A stretch of 64,000 nucleotides of DNA from Diphasiastrum complanatum (lineage: Eukaryota; Streptophyta; Lycopodiopsida; Lycopodiales; Lycopodiaceae): NCBI GenBank assembly GCA_029204225.1, contig CM055092.1:58450698-58514697 (forward strand), written 5' to 3'. Within the stretch, counting starts at the first letter, position 1, and every line of letters starts with the position of its first letter. The position numbers and the translations under genes were made by a program. Of this stretch, positions 20,246 to 30,714 are shown piece by piece. The notes under the pieces are model-generated. The model was not told the DNA's origin, did not search any database, and was given only the letters and a program-made list of their open reading frames with translations.

Positions 20246-21931
20246 GTGGAGTCAACCATGCGCGAAATTCATGGCCATACCAAGGCCAGTATGACAGAAG
20301 GTATCATTTTACCAAATTCTACTAAACTGATTGAACTTGCACCTAGCAGATTTGTGCATGTTTCAAAGTCACTTGGAGAATCGGAGTTAGTGGAATTCAC
20401 TGAACTATTGAAGGAGTATCAAGACACTTTTGTCTGGTCGCTCGACAATTTCAAGGGTATACCTGCAGAATTCGGAGAGCACCAAATTGATCTTAAGAAA
20501 GATGTTGTACCTATTCGACAGAGACAATATCGTCTCAATCCTAAGTACTCTCTCATGGTTAAGGACAAACTTAACAAGCACCTTAAGTCATGTATAATCG
20601 ATCTCGTCTTAAGTAGTTGATGGGTTTCACCCATTGTTGTTGTCCCAAAGAAGAAGACTGGCAAAATACGAATATGCCAGGATTTCCGCAAACTCAATGC
20701 TGCCACAAGGAAGGACCATCATCCTCTGCCTTTCACTGATTCCATCCTAGATCAGGTTGCTGGTCAAGAGCATTACAGTTTCTGTGATGACTTTTCTAGA
20801 TATAATCAGGTTGGAGTGCAAAAGGAGGATCATTCAAAGACCACATTCACTACGGATTGGGGCACTTATCCCTACAACAAAATGCCCTTTGGTCTTTGTA
20901 ACGCTCCAGCGACTTTTCAGCGAATCATGATGTTAATTTTTGCTGCCTTCTTGAGAACTTTTCTCGAAATATTTATTGATGATTTCTGTGTATACAATGA
21001 TATAAAGACACACCTATAGAAGCTGAAATTAACATTGCAACAATGTCGAGATACTTGTTTATCTCTTCATCCAGAGAAATGCTTTTTTGGTATGAAAGAA
21101 AGAATATTGCTTGGACACAGAATATCTAACAGAGAAATAGAAGTTGACAAAGATAAAGTCGAGCTTATAAAGAATCTCCAGATATCAACCAATTTACGTG
21201 AACTAAGAGCTTTCTTAGAACATGTTGGCTATTACAAGAGATTTGTTCAAAATCATGCTTCTATTGCTGCCTCTCTTACACATCTACTGAAGAAACAAGT
21301 GGAATACTTGTGGACGAATGATCAGCAGAAAGCATTCGAAGATCTTAAGCAAAGGTTGATCAATTCTCTTATTCTGAGACCACCCAACTGGGCTATTTTA
21401 TTTCACAGTTATGTGGATGTTTCTACATTTGCTATTGGCGTCTGTCTAAGCCAAAAGGATGACCAAAAGAAGGACCATCCCATCTACTATGTGAGTTGAC
21501 AGCTCAGTGCATTAAAGAAGAATTATTCGGCTATAGAAAAGAAAGCACTTGGCATGATTTTCAATGTTAAAAATTTTTGGCATTATTTGTTGGGATATAC
21601 ATTTATTTTTCATGTGAATCATTATGCTCTTAAGTATCTTGTAAATAAACCAGATCTATCAGGACGAATTGCTCGATGGGATCTATTTCTGCAAGAATTT
21701 ACTTATCAAGTAGAGCTTCATCAAGGAAAATATCATACAAATGCTGATTGTCTATCGCGACTCAGCACCAAAAAAATTGAAGACCCTATCAATGATGATT
21801 TTTCAGACAAACATTTATTCGAGATTTCATCTATAAATTCGCTATATTCTTATATTATTACTTATCTTAAGGATCAGATATATCCGGATGGTTACGATTT
21901 GGAGAAAAAAAAAGTTTTTCAATATAAGTAG
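20246..21931 (+). pseudogene. Gypsy-1 reverse transcriptase and RNase H
   Basis: One frame with three stops. RT: ELLKEYQDTFVWSLDNFKGI, VVPIRQRQYRLNPKY, a TGA (20618-20620), WVSPIVVVPKK, GKIRICQDFRKLNAAT, DHHPLPF, MPFGLCNAPATFQR, catalytic FIDDFCVY (about 20971-20994), a TAG (21017-21019, Glu in the family), HPEKCFFGM, LGHRIS. RNase H and connection: LRAFLEHVGYYKRF, YVDVSTFAIGVCLSQ, HPIYYVS, a TGA (21497-21499, where Arg is usual), QLSALKKNYSAIEKKALGMI, HYLLGYTFIFHVNHYALKYL, HTNADCLSRL. FIDDF replaces the commoner YxDD, as in some plant gypsy lineages. An A9 run at about 21905-21914 shifts the frame before integrase. Confidence 0.92.
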
Positions 21932-22486
21932 CACCTTATACAATTATTAACAATGTTCTATACAAGCTTGGTGCTGACCATCAACTACGAAGATGTCTCG
22001 AAACTGAAGACATTAAAAAGGTCGTTAAAGCCTTACACTCAGAAGATGCTAGTGGACATTTTTCTTTGAAGAATACAGTTAATAAGATATTGACTGCCAA
22101 GTATTGGTGGCCAACCATGTTCAAGGATGTATCATATTTTATTCGTTCATGTGATCCATGCCAGAGATCTGGTAAGCCTACAAAAGCAATGAATTGGCCA
22201 TTGACACCAATCATGCCTCTTGCACCATTCGAGAAGTGGGGGATTGACTTTGTCGGTCCAATCAAACCTGTTACCCGACATACAAAATGTCATTATATTC
22301 TAGTTGCAACGAATTATGCTACCAAGAACACTGAAGCAGAGGTGACGAAACGAAACGATGTGAAAGCTGTCGTGACATTCTTATTCAAAAGTATAATCAC
22401 AAGATATGGTTGTCCACTCAAACTAGTAAGTGACCGAGGTACACATTTTCTAAATGATACGATACGGTTGCTGACAACCTATTTCC
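21932..22486 (+). pseudogene. Gypsy-1 integrase, first copy (truncated)
   Basis: The zinc domain is visible (ALHSEDASGHF, then SCDPCQRSG: H-x-H...C-x2-C), then WGIDFVGPI (first Asp), FKSIITRYGCPLKLVSDRGT (second Asp). After TTYFLIN at 22486 the sequence switches abruptly to an inverted copia gag fragment, before the catalytic Glu. Confidence 0.88.
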
Positions 22487-22806
22487 TAATCAATGCCCTT
22501 GAATTTGCCCTTTGTGGACATAGCTTTCTCTTGAAGTGTCGATGTAGATCCACTTCTTGCTTGAAGCCTATATTCCTCATTGATCAAGTTCTCTTGAAGA
22601 TCCATCAAACTTAGCAAAGTCTTTTGAATAGCAATACTTTGAACAATGTTAGCATGAGCATCCAACAAGCCATTAAGAACAAGCTCTCCTTCCTTAATGC
22701 TTTCATCAATGCAAGCCAACTCATCATTCAATGCTTTAATCCTCAAAACAAGGTACTTGGACTTTTTTCATTCTTTTGCAAACAAGAAAAGATTTGTCTT
22801 CTTAGA
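22487..22806 (-). pseudogene. Copia gag fragment wedged in the gypsy integrase
   Basis: Leftward reading gives LTLRRQIFSCLQKNEKS, a shift, then KALNDELACIDESIKEGELV, LNGLLDAHANIVQSIAI, LQENLINEEYRLQ. This is the second half of a copia UBN2-type gag (compare LTLRNQIFQNSQKSDESASS and HRELACIGDSI in copia C near 62400). The fragment sits between two copies of the gypsy integrase and shows no LTR or obvious target duplication. Confidence 0.85.
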
Positions 22807-22814
22807 GTCAACAC

Positions 22815-23800
22815 TCTAGAAGTATTGGTGACCTACCATGTTTAAGGATGTTTCTGTTTATATTAGATCTTGTGATCCATGCCAGAGATCTGATAAACCA
22901 ACCAAATCCATGAATTGGCCGTTGGCGCCAATCATTCCACTTGCACCATTTAAAAAGTGGGAGATTGATTTTTTTGGACCAATCAACCAATTACTCAACA
23001 TACTAAGTGTCGATATATTTTGGTTGCAAGATATTATGCAACGAAGAATGTTGAAGCGAAAGCGACGAAACAAAATGATGCAAAAACTATCGCTGTTTTT
23101 TCATTCAAATCTATAATTACACGTTATGGGTGTCTTCTTGAATTGGTCAGTGATCGTGGTACTCATTTTCATAATGATACGATTCGATACTAACAACATA
23201 TTTTCTATCAAACACAGAAAGACAACCATTTACAATCTGAAAGCCAATGGACTAACTAAAAGAGCCAATGGAATACTATGCAAGATCCTGAATAAGATCA
23301 TTGTTGCACATGCTACAGATTGGGATCAAAAGCTACCTTCAGTGCTCTGGGCATATAGAAACACAGAGAAGATCACAATGAAACAGACTCCTTATTTCTT
23401 TATATATGGTATGCATCCAATTCTCCCGATTGAATTCGAGGTGCCAACTTTTCGAATACAAGCAGAACAAACAGATACAGACTGTATTAATAAAAGACTT
23501 TTAACCATTGAAGATCTATCATCTTGAATCAATTCAAAGAATATTACAGAAAAAATATAGGATGAGCGAAAGAAAAAGCATGATACTTGTATCAAAACTG
23601 TTAATCTTAAGGTTGATGATTAGGCTTTAATTTACGACAGCCGACATCAAAAACTTCCTCAAAAATTACATATGAGATGGATGGAACCATTCAAGGTTAT
23701 GGAAGTATTTGAGAACAATTTTGTCCAACTTCAATCATTGGACGATGAATTATTGCCAACACGTATTAACGGTTCCAGACTGAAGAAATATTATCTTTGA
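22815..23800 (+). pseudogene. Gypsy integrase, second copy, to polyprotein end
   Basis: The sequence restarts inside the integrase zinc domain (a YWW-to-YW-stop change at about 22823, then FKDVSVYIRSCDPCQRS), repeating the block at 22103-22480 with about 10 percent differences. DDE motifs: WEIDFFGPI, LVSDRGTHF, then ANGLTKRANG, where the family has a Glu in place of the Lys; the catalytic Glu is lost. KLPSVLWAYRNTEKITMKQT, HPILPIEFEVPT and, frameshifted, a YDSRHQKLPQKLHMRWMEPF-like end complete the C-terminal domain. The duplicate suggests joining of two related elements. Confidence 0.85.
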
Positions 23801-24313
23801 CAAAGGATTTCAAAGGGAGGATCTTTTGAAAATCTTTTGAGAATCTTTCGGATAAATTTTGAGCATACATCTCAAATTTTTCTTTTTCTTCTTCTCAAAT
23901 TTTTCTTTTTCTAAGTTTCGTCTTTTCGATTTTTCTTTTTATAATATTTAATTGTTATTTATTATTTTATTCATTATTTATTTTCTTGGACTTAGTGAAT
24001 CTCTATTTATTAAATGTGTAAATGTACACGTGTTATAAAATGTCATTCACATTTATGACCACGTGGAAGAATGCGTAGGCATGATTATTTTTAAATTTTG
24101 ACGGTCTTGATTTAACTAGAGATTATCTCTAAGCCGACTGCTCTTATGAAAGTGACATTTGTCAAATCATGTTGCCACATAATCATCGTCTCCACTATGT
24201 CACTGTTTAAACATTGTAATTTTCTATTTTCATTTTACACTTTCTTTTTACTCTCGCTCGCTTGCTCTCGCTTTCATGCTTGCTACCACTCTTCTATCAT
24301 TTACGCGATCAAA
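23801..24313 (+). other. Spacer after gypsy pol
   Basis: A purine tract CAAAGGGAGGAT (about 23811) is followed by a TTTTTCTTCTT-rich block. Then ACACGTGTTATAAAATG (24026-24042) puts a G-box beside a TATA-like box, about 270 bases before the ATG of the next ORF. It may be an internal promoter for that ORF; this is inference. No coding sequence is seen. Confidence 0.45.
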
Positions 24314-25419
24314 ATGGACACAAGTGCAAGCACCAGTTCCTTGATCATGTGAAAAATCAGAGCTTCAATTCGGCTTGCCTCTATTTAGTCTTTGTTGGAT
24401 CAATGCAGACTGAGTAATTTGAAAGTGGATTCATCTATTATCGTACAAGAGATCAGCACTAACTTCGTGAACTCCATTCACACAGTGGCTGAAGCTGATT
24501 TCAAATTTACTCTGGAGAACAACACCTTCATAATCAACGAAGTAGCCTTCTCTGCAGCTCTTGGACTACCAGTAGATGGCGCAACCAATCCTACGTCCAA
24601 GGACTCCATTGAAGAGTCAAAATATTGTTTGTGGAAGTGTTTTGTACCAAGCAAGAGGTACAAAATTACAATGGTGAAGGATGCACAGCTCAAGCTCCTG
24701 TGCAAATATGCAAACCAGGTCTTATTTATTACAAATGCTGATGCCACCATTTGGGAACAAAATTTTGGATATCTTTTGGATGCACTGGCAGGCCAGCTAG
24801 TATGCTTTGATACTATAGCATACAAAGCATTTCTGCGCTGGGTCAAGAACAAAAAGTTCGATACGGTGGGAGCACACATCTCACGTCTGTGTGACCATTT
24901 CAACATTCTGACAGAGATTGAATAGGGTGTCTTAGCAGGACGAATGCTAATGTCAACGGAAACAGAGCCTCTGATAGAGCACCCCTGCACAAGATCAGCT
25001 AGCAGCCTCTACTGCCATGGAGGGTGATGCAATAGCAGCTTCAAAGGAAGCATAACAGGATGCTGCTGCAAAAACTTTGTCGAATCCTTCTGTTGCAGAC
25101 GACACTTTAACTGTTGTCCCAGTTTTGGGTGGCTCTTCTCAAAAGCCAATGAGCCTTACATCAATGGATGACGAAGATACTATCTCCGACACCTAGGTGC
25201 AAGATAAAGGCAAAGGGGTCGATGAGGAAGCCATAGAAGGGGATGAGGAGGACAACAAAAACAACCTTTACAGATGGTACCATCAGCTCTCCACAAGTGC
25301 CAAGAATATTGTGGGTAAGATCCATGCCTACGATCTCGACATCCAGGACAATATGATGCAGTTGTTCTAACATCCGAATGAGATGACCAGCAACATAGAG
25401 ATGTTGTCTGAGCAGATCA
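24314..25419 (+). pseudogene. Unrecognised extra ORF downstream of gypsy pol
   Basis: From ATG 24314 the frame runs through TGA and TAG stops early on, then an open 177-codon block (24392-24925) containing FTLENNTFIINEVAFSAALG, SIEESKYCLWKCFVP, DAQLKLLCKYANQVLFITNA, FGYLLDALAGQLVCFDTIAY and HISRLCDHFNILTEIE. After a stop and a shift near 24980 it continues as an Ala/Asp/Glu-rich hydrophilic tail (AASTAMEGDAIAASKEA, DKGKGVDEEAIEGDEED) with three more stops, and is cut at 25419 by a copia LTR. I do not recognise the protein. Its place between pol and the 3' end matches the extra ORF of some plant gypsy lineages such as Athila. Confidence 0.6.
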
Positions 25420-26064
25420 TGTGAAAGATTCCACTAGTTTGATCATATTTGCTATATTTCCATATTTGGCATATTGAGGCCAACTTTGTTTTTAGACTTA
25501 GAGATTGACTTTTCAAAATTCATTATCTAAATGTCATTTGAATAAACACTTTTTGAAAGTGTGGGAAAGTTAGAAGGCGAGTCTGAGTAGATTCAAATTT
25601 GAGTGTTGGGTATTGTATCTCGACCCAAAAATAGTAGGGTTAGCATTTTGGAGAGAAAGCCAAGTGGACAAATATGTTTTGGACATGTTATAAAAGGATG
25701 TAACTCATGGAGAGAGTGATATTCTCTCTTCTCTATCTCATTTCATGCTTATACATGGTTCTTTTGGGTTTTACTATCCATTGGTGCACTATGCTTGTGA
25801 TTGCATGCAATTTTACGTGTAGAATGATCTATATTTGTTATTTTTGGATCCACACGTGTGAAATACAGTAGCTTGCTAGTTTTGTATGGATAACAACAGT
25901 ACTTTATCATTTCATTCAATTTTGATCAAGTTGTATTAGAGTTTGCATCTCATTTTGCGTGTAGATGCAGATTTTTCTACATTGGTGAGATTGGTAGAGT
26001 ATTTCTCTTTGTAACCCAAGATCTTTCAAGTGGATTGGATCATAATGATCTAAAATCCTTCACA
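25420..26064 (+). mobile_element. Copia B 5' LTR (plus-strand element)
   Basis: Bounded by TGTGAAAG and TTCACA and followed at once by a primer-binding site, it is inverted relative to the matching LTR at 13236-13884. It holds a TCCACACGTGTGAAAT box (about 25849) and an AT-rich core-promoter area near 25690 (GTTATAAAAGGATG). It is inserted into the gypsy extra ORF. Confidence 0.92.
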
Positions 26065-26076
26065 TGGTATCAGAGC
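26065..26076 (+). other. Copia B primer-binding site (initiator tRNA-Met)
   Basis: TGGTATCAGAGC begins on the base after the LTR. This is the classic plant copia primer site, complementary to the 3' end of initiator tRNA-Met. Confidence 0.95.
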
Positions 26077-26725
26077 TTGTGTTTCAGGTTATGAAGGAGG
26101 AAATCAGATCTTTCAATAACTTGGTGAAGATATCTAGAGCATGCTAGAGAGGATTCTACACCAAAATCGAGTTCTTTGCTTTTGTAGATTGGATCTTTTG
26201 TAGATCAAAATCCTATATAGGTTTTTAAACTTGATCAATTCTGATTTTTGATTTCACATACTGGATTTGGCCGATTTTTGGATCATTAGATCAGCCTAAG
26301 TGGTAACTATTAGATTGCATAATCAAAATTTCAACATTTGCATGTAGATTTGGAATAGCCAATCTTTTGTGATTTTGACAAAATCCTAATTTTGATTGGA
26401 TAACTAGATAGTGAGATCATAGCTTGATCAAGATTCCATGATTCTATGTGTTGATTTGCTTGATATAAGTGCTAGAAGAGAATTTTTGACATTACAGGAG
26501 TTCTCAAACTTAGAAGGGCCGTTTGTTACGATTTTTTTTTTCTCGTTTTTTATGTCCATGTGGCCCAATCAGTTCTTGAAATAGTGGGTTCTATGTCCGG
26601 AAAACACAATTCATGTTTGAGAAAATTTGAATTTCCGGTTCGGTAGATTGGAAGCATACTATTGGCTGGCGTGCGCAGCCACTGGTTGACTAAACTGTTT
26701 GGGTTAACCTCAAGTTAAAATTATC
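26077..26725 (+). other. Copia B leader, then an unrelated junction
   Basis: From 26077 to about 26480 the sequence looks like the untranslated leader expected after the PBS. At about 26500 its character changes (poly(T) run, GC-richer blocks) with no gag seen. The copia interior resumes only at about 31440. Confidence 0.5.
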
Positions 26726-27437
26726 TTGGGACTCACAAATAGGTTTGGCGCCTATAATGCTCTGGAACTTCATATTGACAAGTTCAAACGTGAGACTCTT
26801 CAAGCTATGGCGATGAGAAAGAGACCGAGATCCTTGATATGCTCTGCAATTTTTTATACTGAGAGGGAAGATGATGGCACATGGATTGCCCGTGAATATC
26901 ATAAGGCTTCTTGGGTACTGATGCATCCATCGTTGAGAGGGGCTTTTCGCCAAAAGAAAAAGGCCAAGTCTATATATAGATCTTATTGGAAAGGGTGGAT
27001 TATTGATTTCAAAGTTTCTCCAAGAGGACAAACCATTTTAGAGATGCTTATTCAACATGTTTATATGCATTTAGAACTTAACGTGGAGGCCGTAAATCCA
27101 CATGATTTTTGAAAATATAATTGTAAGTATCTTAATTTTTTGGGTTGCTTGTTATTTTTAAAACGTAATCATACTTATGAATGGGAGCTTATTATGATTT
27201 TGTATTGCAGATCTATATCCTTCAAATATACATGAATGGGAACCTGTGGAGACTCTTTCAGGTATTATAGATGTCATCCATTCAAAAATTGGCAAATTGC
27301 AATACAGAGGACGAACGACAAAAGAACTTGCAGATTTTGGAATATTTCTTTATGATGCTATGTATATTCCAGACACAAATGGAGGAATGTTTAAAAACAT
27401 GCAAGCCGCCATATGTTGTTTTTTGATTGCACACTGA
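26726..27437 (+). pseudogene. Unrecognised two-exon gene fragment
   Basis: Exon A (open from about 26708, no ATG) contains FGAYNALELHIDKFKRETLQ, SAIFYTEREDDGTWIAREYH, KASWVLMHPSLRGAF and WKGWIIDFKVSPRGQTIL. A TGA (27110-27112) follows, then the frame runs 10 bases to a strong donor ATT/GTAAGT at 27123. An 88-base intron ends TTTTGTATTGCAG at 27210. Exon B continues in phase: YPSNIHEWEPVETLSGIIDV, GRTTKELADFGIFLYDAMYI. The intron and in-phase join imply descent from a spliced gene, not a retroelement polyprotein. I cannot name the family. It abuts, tail to tail, another spliced fragment. There is no start codon and one stop, so it is probably a captured fragment. Confidence 0.55.
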
Positions 27438-28360
27438 AGTTGAGATCCCTTGAGTTTGTTGCATTGTTCAATGCTCCATTCATGAGAGTAATACTTACTC
27501 TTTCCAACTTTTGTCCTTTTATGACTTCCGATTCATCTAGCTTGACCACCAAAATAAGTTTGCTCATACTAACACTTGTAATATTATAGAATTTTACTAT
27601 AAATCTCAATAACTGATTCAAATCCACAAATAAGTTGTTGGTAGAATCATATGACAAATTGTCAGACTTTGAATTGTAAATCTCATTGATGTGAAAAGAG
27701 ATTCCAATGACGTTTTGCCTACCCTTATTCAATACATCTCTCTCCAATGTTATCTGAAAAGGACGAGGAATGGGAAATTTTCTTACATGCAATTGTCCAA
27801 AAGCCTCATTAATAATTTTAAATATATTGGCATATGCCTCCCTGCTAATACCTGAGAAATCACATGCTCTTTGAATTAACGTTCGGTCGATTACCTTACC
27901 GACCTCGTTCATCAAAGCCTCAGTGACTTTGGACTTGATTCGAGAATATTGATTATTGTCCAATAAAGACTTTGTGGACTTGGTTGTCAATACCGAACTC
28001 AATGATTTTTTGATCATGTCATTGTCCCTCAGATGCTCATTTGCAACCAATGCTGATCTGCAAATGATTATGAAAATCAAGAAACCCAAATAGGCCACAT
28101 AATAAATGTCATGCTACTTCACGAAACAAAAATTAAATGATTCAAATCAAATCCTTACTCGAATGCTTGAATCCTTTTCCTCCGTTGGCCTCCATTTAGC
28201 GAAAGCTCATCAATGTCCTTCAGAATTTCTTTTTGTTTGTTTCTTTTTTATTTCTTATCTATGCAAGTTTTTTCTTTTAACTGGTCATTTGATATACGTA
28301 ATGTTTGAACAACTTGTCGAAATTGATCGTTACTTGCATTCAAATTTAACACATTATCTT
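27391..28360 (-). pseudogene. Unrecognised spliced gene fragment
   Basis: Two exons join in phase. The upstream exon (28360 to 28159) reads KEDNVLNLNASNDQFRQVVQ, TLRISNDQLKEK, one TAA, then EILKDIDELSLNGGQRRKRI and QAFE. It looks like a coiled coil. Donor GA/GTAAGG; 101-base intron; acceptor CATTTGCAG at 28058. The downstream exon (28057 to 27391) reads ESALVANEHLRDNDMIKKSL, NEVGKVIDRTLIQRACDFSG, ISREAYANIFKII, FPIPRPFQITLERDV, SVSMSKLILVVKLDESEVIK, ERVSITLMNG and ends NIWRLACF-stop. An apparent hydrophobic N-terminus near 28060-28098 is intron. A possible earlier exon at about 28430-28640 does not join in phase. I do not recognise the family. Confidence 0.55.
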
Positions 28361-28682
28361 CTTTTGTTTGAAATAATGCGGAGTCAGCAAGCAACCCATT
28401 TAACATTCTAAATTATGTATTTTCTAAACCAAGTTTGCAACACCATAAGTCGTCAATCTTTCACAATAACCCAGTAAACCATTTTCTTTGTCGCAAAAAA
28501 ACTTTATGAATTGTGTGATGGATTGGAATTGTGGAGCTTGCATCGAGCTCCGATGACTGTGGTTATGGGCATTGTTATAAAGACTATCCATCAAAACCGA
28601 AGACACCACCAATACAGCTCCTGTAAATTTGATAACAATCAAGCGAAGACCAGAAGCTCAAAATAAATCAAGTGTACCCTTG
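28361..28682 (-). other. Possible upstream exon of the spliced fragment
   Basis: An open stretch (about 28640 to 28430) reads SSVLMDSLYNNAHNHSHRSS and FCDKENGLLGYCERLTTYGV, which looks coding. A GT donor at 28429 would leave the wrong phase for the next exon, so the link is not established. Confidence 0.3.
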
Positions 28683-29721
28683 ATGATGGTCACCAGAGCA
28701 CAAAAGCATAAAGAACCAGTGGCGGATTTAGTACCCGCTGACTCTATACCGTTAACCGATATACCAACAGCATTTAGAGTCTATCCCAATCTTCATGCAG
28801 AAAAAAGAAGATATCAGGATATGAGGCAGTGGATTAAACATCTACAAGAGGAAGAGGAGCTTGAAGCTGCTAAAGCAACTGCCGAAGTTCGTTCTTCACC
28901 ATTGCAGCCTCCAAGAAATTCACGTACAGATATGAATGATCAGTTGCATCATCATGAGGAACCCTTCAAGATGACTTAACCGGAAGTGTCGCAAATAGAA
29001 CTGCTCATGAATATTTTATCTAGTAAGATTAATATCTCATTGGGAGAGTTCCTGAAGTTGGTGCCAAAAGCAAAAGAAGTCTTAGCACAAAAGTTAGCTC
29101 AAGCAGAACCAGAAGTCCATCAAGAGCCAACTTTTTGTGCTGGATTTGAAGAATCTAGTGAAGTACTCCATGTCGGAGCCGCTTGGGAAAGTGAACAAAA
29201 GAATATCACCTTGCAGATACAACATAGACAATTTCCTAAGAAGCAGCTGTGATAGATGGTGGTTCAGGAGTTACCTGATTTCTACAAAGCTATGTGCAAA
29301 ATGGGGCCTTACAAAGATCAAGCCTGCAACTTTTGCCATTAAGCTAGCTAATCAAACAATAGTTCATCCACGAGTAATGATTGAAGATATACCTGTCAGA
29401 ATTGTGGGAGTACAGTTCGTCACTAATTTCGTAGTAATGGATCTACCAGAAGCACCAAATGTCTACCAAGTCCTATTGGGACGTCCATGGTTACGAGTTG
29501 CTCAAGTAATTCATAATTGGGGTACCAGGAAAATCACTTTTGAAAATTGTGAACGTCCAGTCAAAGTTGATCCTGCAACTTGGACTATCAGACTAGTGGT
29601 TCAAAAAGAGGATGATGATTCATCAACAATGGATCATACTGTGACCGATCAGAGAAAAATTTGGGAGCTCATTACGATTCTCAAACGGATACTCTCAACT
29701 GGAATGAAGCTCTTGCAATGA
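28683..29721 (+). pseudogene. Gypsy-2 pre-protease region and protease
   Basis: From ATG 28683: VTRAQKHKEPVADLVPADSI, KRRYQDMRQWIKHLQEEEEL, a TAA (28978), then INISLGEFLKLVPKAKEVLA. A shift leads to the protease: AAVIDGGSGVT, ISTKLCAKWGLTKIKPATF, MIEDIPVRIVGVQFVTNFVV, VYQVLLGRPWLRVAQVIHNW. Retropepsins usually carry D-S/T-G; here the active site is D-G-G-S (Asp at 29255-29257), with a one-base deletion just after it. The GRPWL segment is the conserved end of the fold. The family differs from gypsy-1. No RT, RNase H or integrase follows. Confidence 0.75.
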
Positions 29722-29839
29722 TTAATTGTACAATAGGATATATGTGTCAACAAGATAATTAGTACAAATCCCAGTTCCGATCATGCCGCAATTCTCCCCT
29801 TCGCACCAAACTGCAGTTCCAATGGATATAGGGCTAGAT

Positions 29840-30680
29840 TCGGGCATGGACCAGAGGGGAGCTCCAAAAATACAAGAACAATCGCCCATTTTATAGGCAG
29901 TGCAGTGGGTTTCGAAGACCCATCAGCGTCGAGGACCAGATCTAGAGTTTCTTATCAGAACATCCACATGAGTCCTTGCGTGGTGGATGGGTCCTTAGGT
30001 TCAAGACCTCAAGAATAGAGGTCGGCAAAGAATTGGACAAAATACCTGCATTGCGAGAGCAGTCGGCATGGAGAGTTACCGTTTTTGAGAAAACTTCGGA
30101 ATCAATCAGGAGTTATGTGGCCAGCCCTCGCCAATTGCGGGTAGATCCCTATTATTTGCCAATGCCGAGAAGGAATAAATGGAAGGATTTGGGATTGGCT
30201 ATGGAAAAAATCACAATTCATACGCCCAATTGGCCAATCATCCATCAGTCATATCAGTGGACGATATCAGTGGATTTCCACCGGGCCTTACAAGCATACC
30301 TGCGGGAGTATATCCACTCTCCCGACCCGACAGTGTGACAATCGGCAATGTTTGCAAAAGATTTAACTCTGTTGGCATCAGTGGCAACTGGATGGGATGA
30401 TTTCCTTCCTCCTCTGGCATTCGATCCAAATAAGCCAATGACCTCAGAGAATATCAAAGATCAGCTGTTAGTTGCTCATTTATATTTTTGTGTAGCAATG
30501 ATGGGAGGCTCCTTGGAATCTCGTTTCACATCTTGGATGACCTCAAAGTGGATTGCAGGAGCCCATCGTTGTTTTCTGCCACATAATTTAAATTTTAATA
30601 TTGTCCGACTCGACTTTATGGAGAAGGTGCAGTACCATTTAATAAAGATTCGTCGCGAAGCTAATAAAAGTCCCCAATAA
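29840..30680 (+). pseudogene. Unrecognised ORF between gypsy-2 protease and its 3' LTR
   Basis: One frame with three stops (about 29845, 29941 and 30336-30338). Visible pieces: RGELQKYKNNRPFYRQCSGF, ISVEDQI, SFLSEHPHESLRGGWVLRFK, VASPRQLRVDPYYLPMPRRN, ASVATGWDDFLPPLAFDPNK, MTSENIKDQLLVAHLYFCVA and HNLNFNIVRLDFMEKVQYHL. It ends about 37 bases before a purine-rich tract and LTR, so it lies in the extra-ORF position, with pol missing. No domain was recognised. Composition and even spacing of few stops suggest a formerly translated protein of roughly 280 residues. Confidence 0.5.
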
Positions 30681-30714
30681 CTGCATCTTGCAGGTGTCGT
30701 GTGACCGCCACCAG

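Noticed and set aside
24392-24925. Envelope protein of gypsy-1
   Set aside because: No signal peptide, transmembrane helix or cleavage site is visible; only its map position suggests env.
26742-26756. TGGCGCC as a gypsy primer-binding site
   Set aside because: It lies inside the coding frame of the unrecognised exon (FGAYN) and the following bases do not match the Asp-type site.
28058-28098. Apparent signal peptide at the N-terminus of the minus-strand ORF (GFLIFIIICRSALV)
   Set aside because: The hydrophobic codons fall inside a canonical intron (GTAAGG to TTTGCAG), and there is no ATG; the exon starts at 28057.
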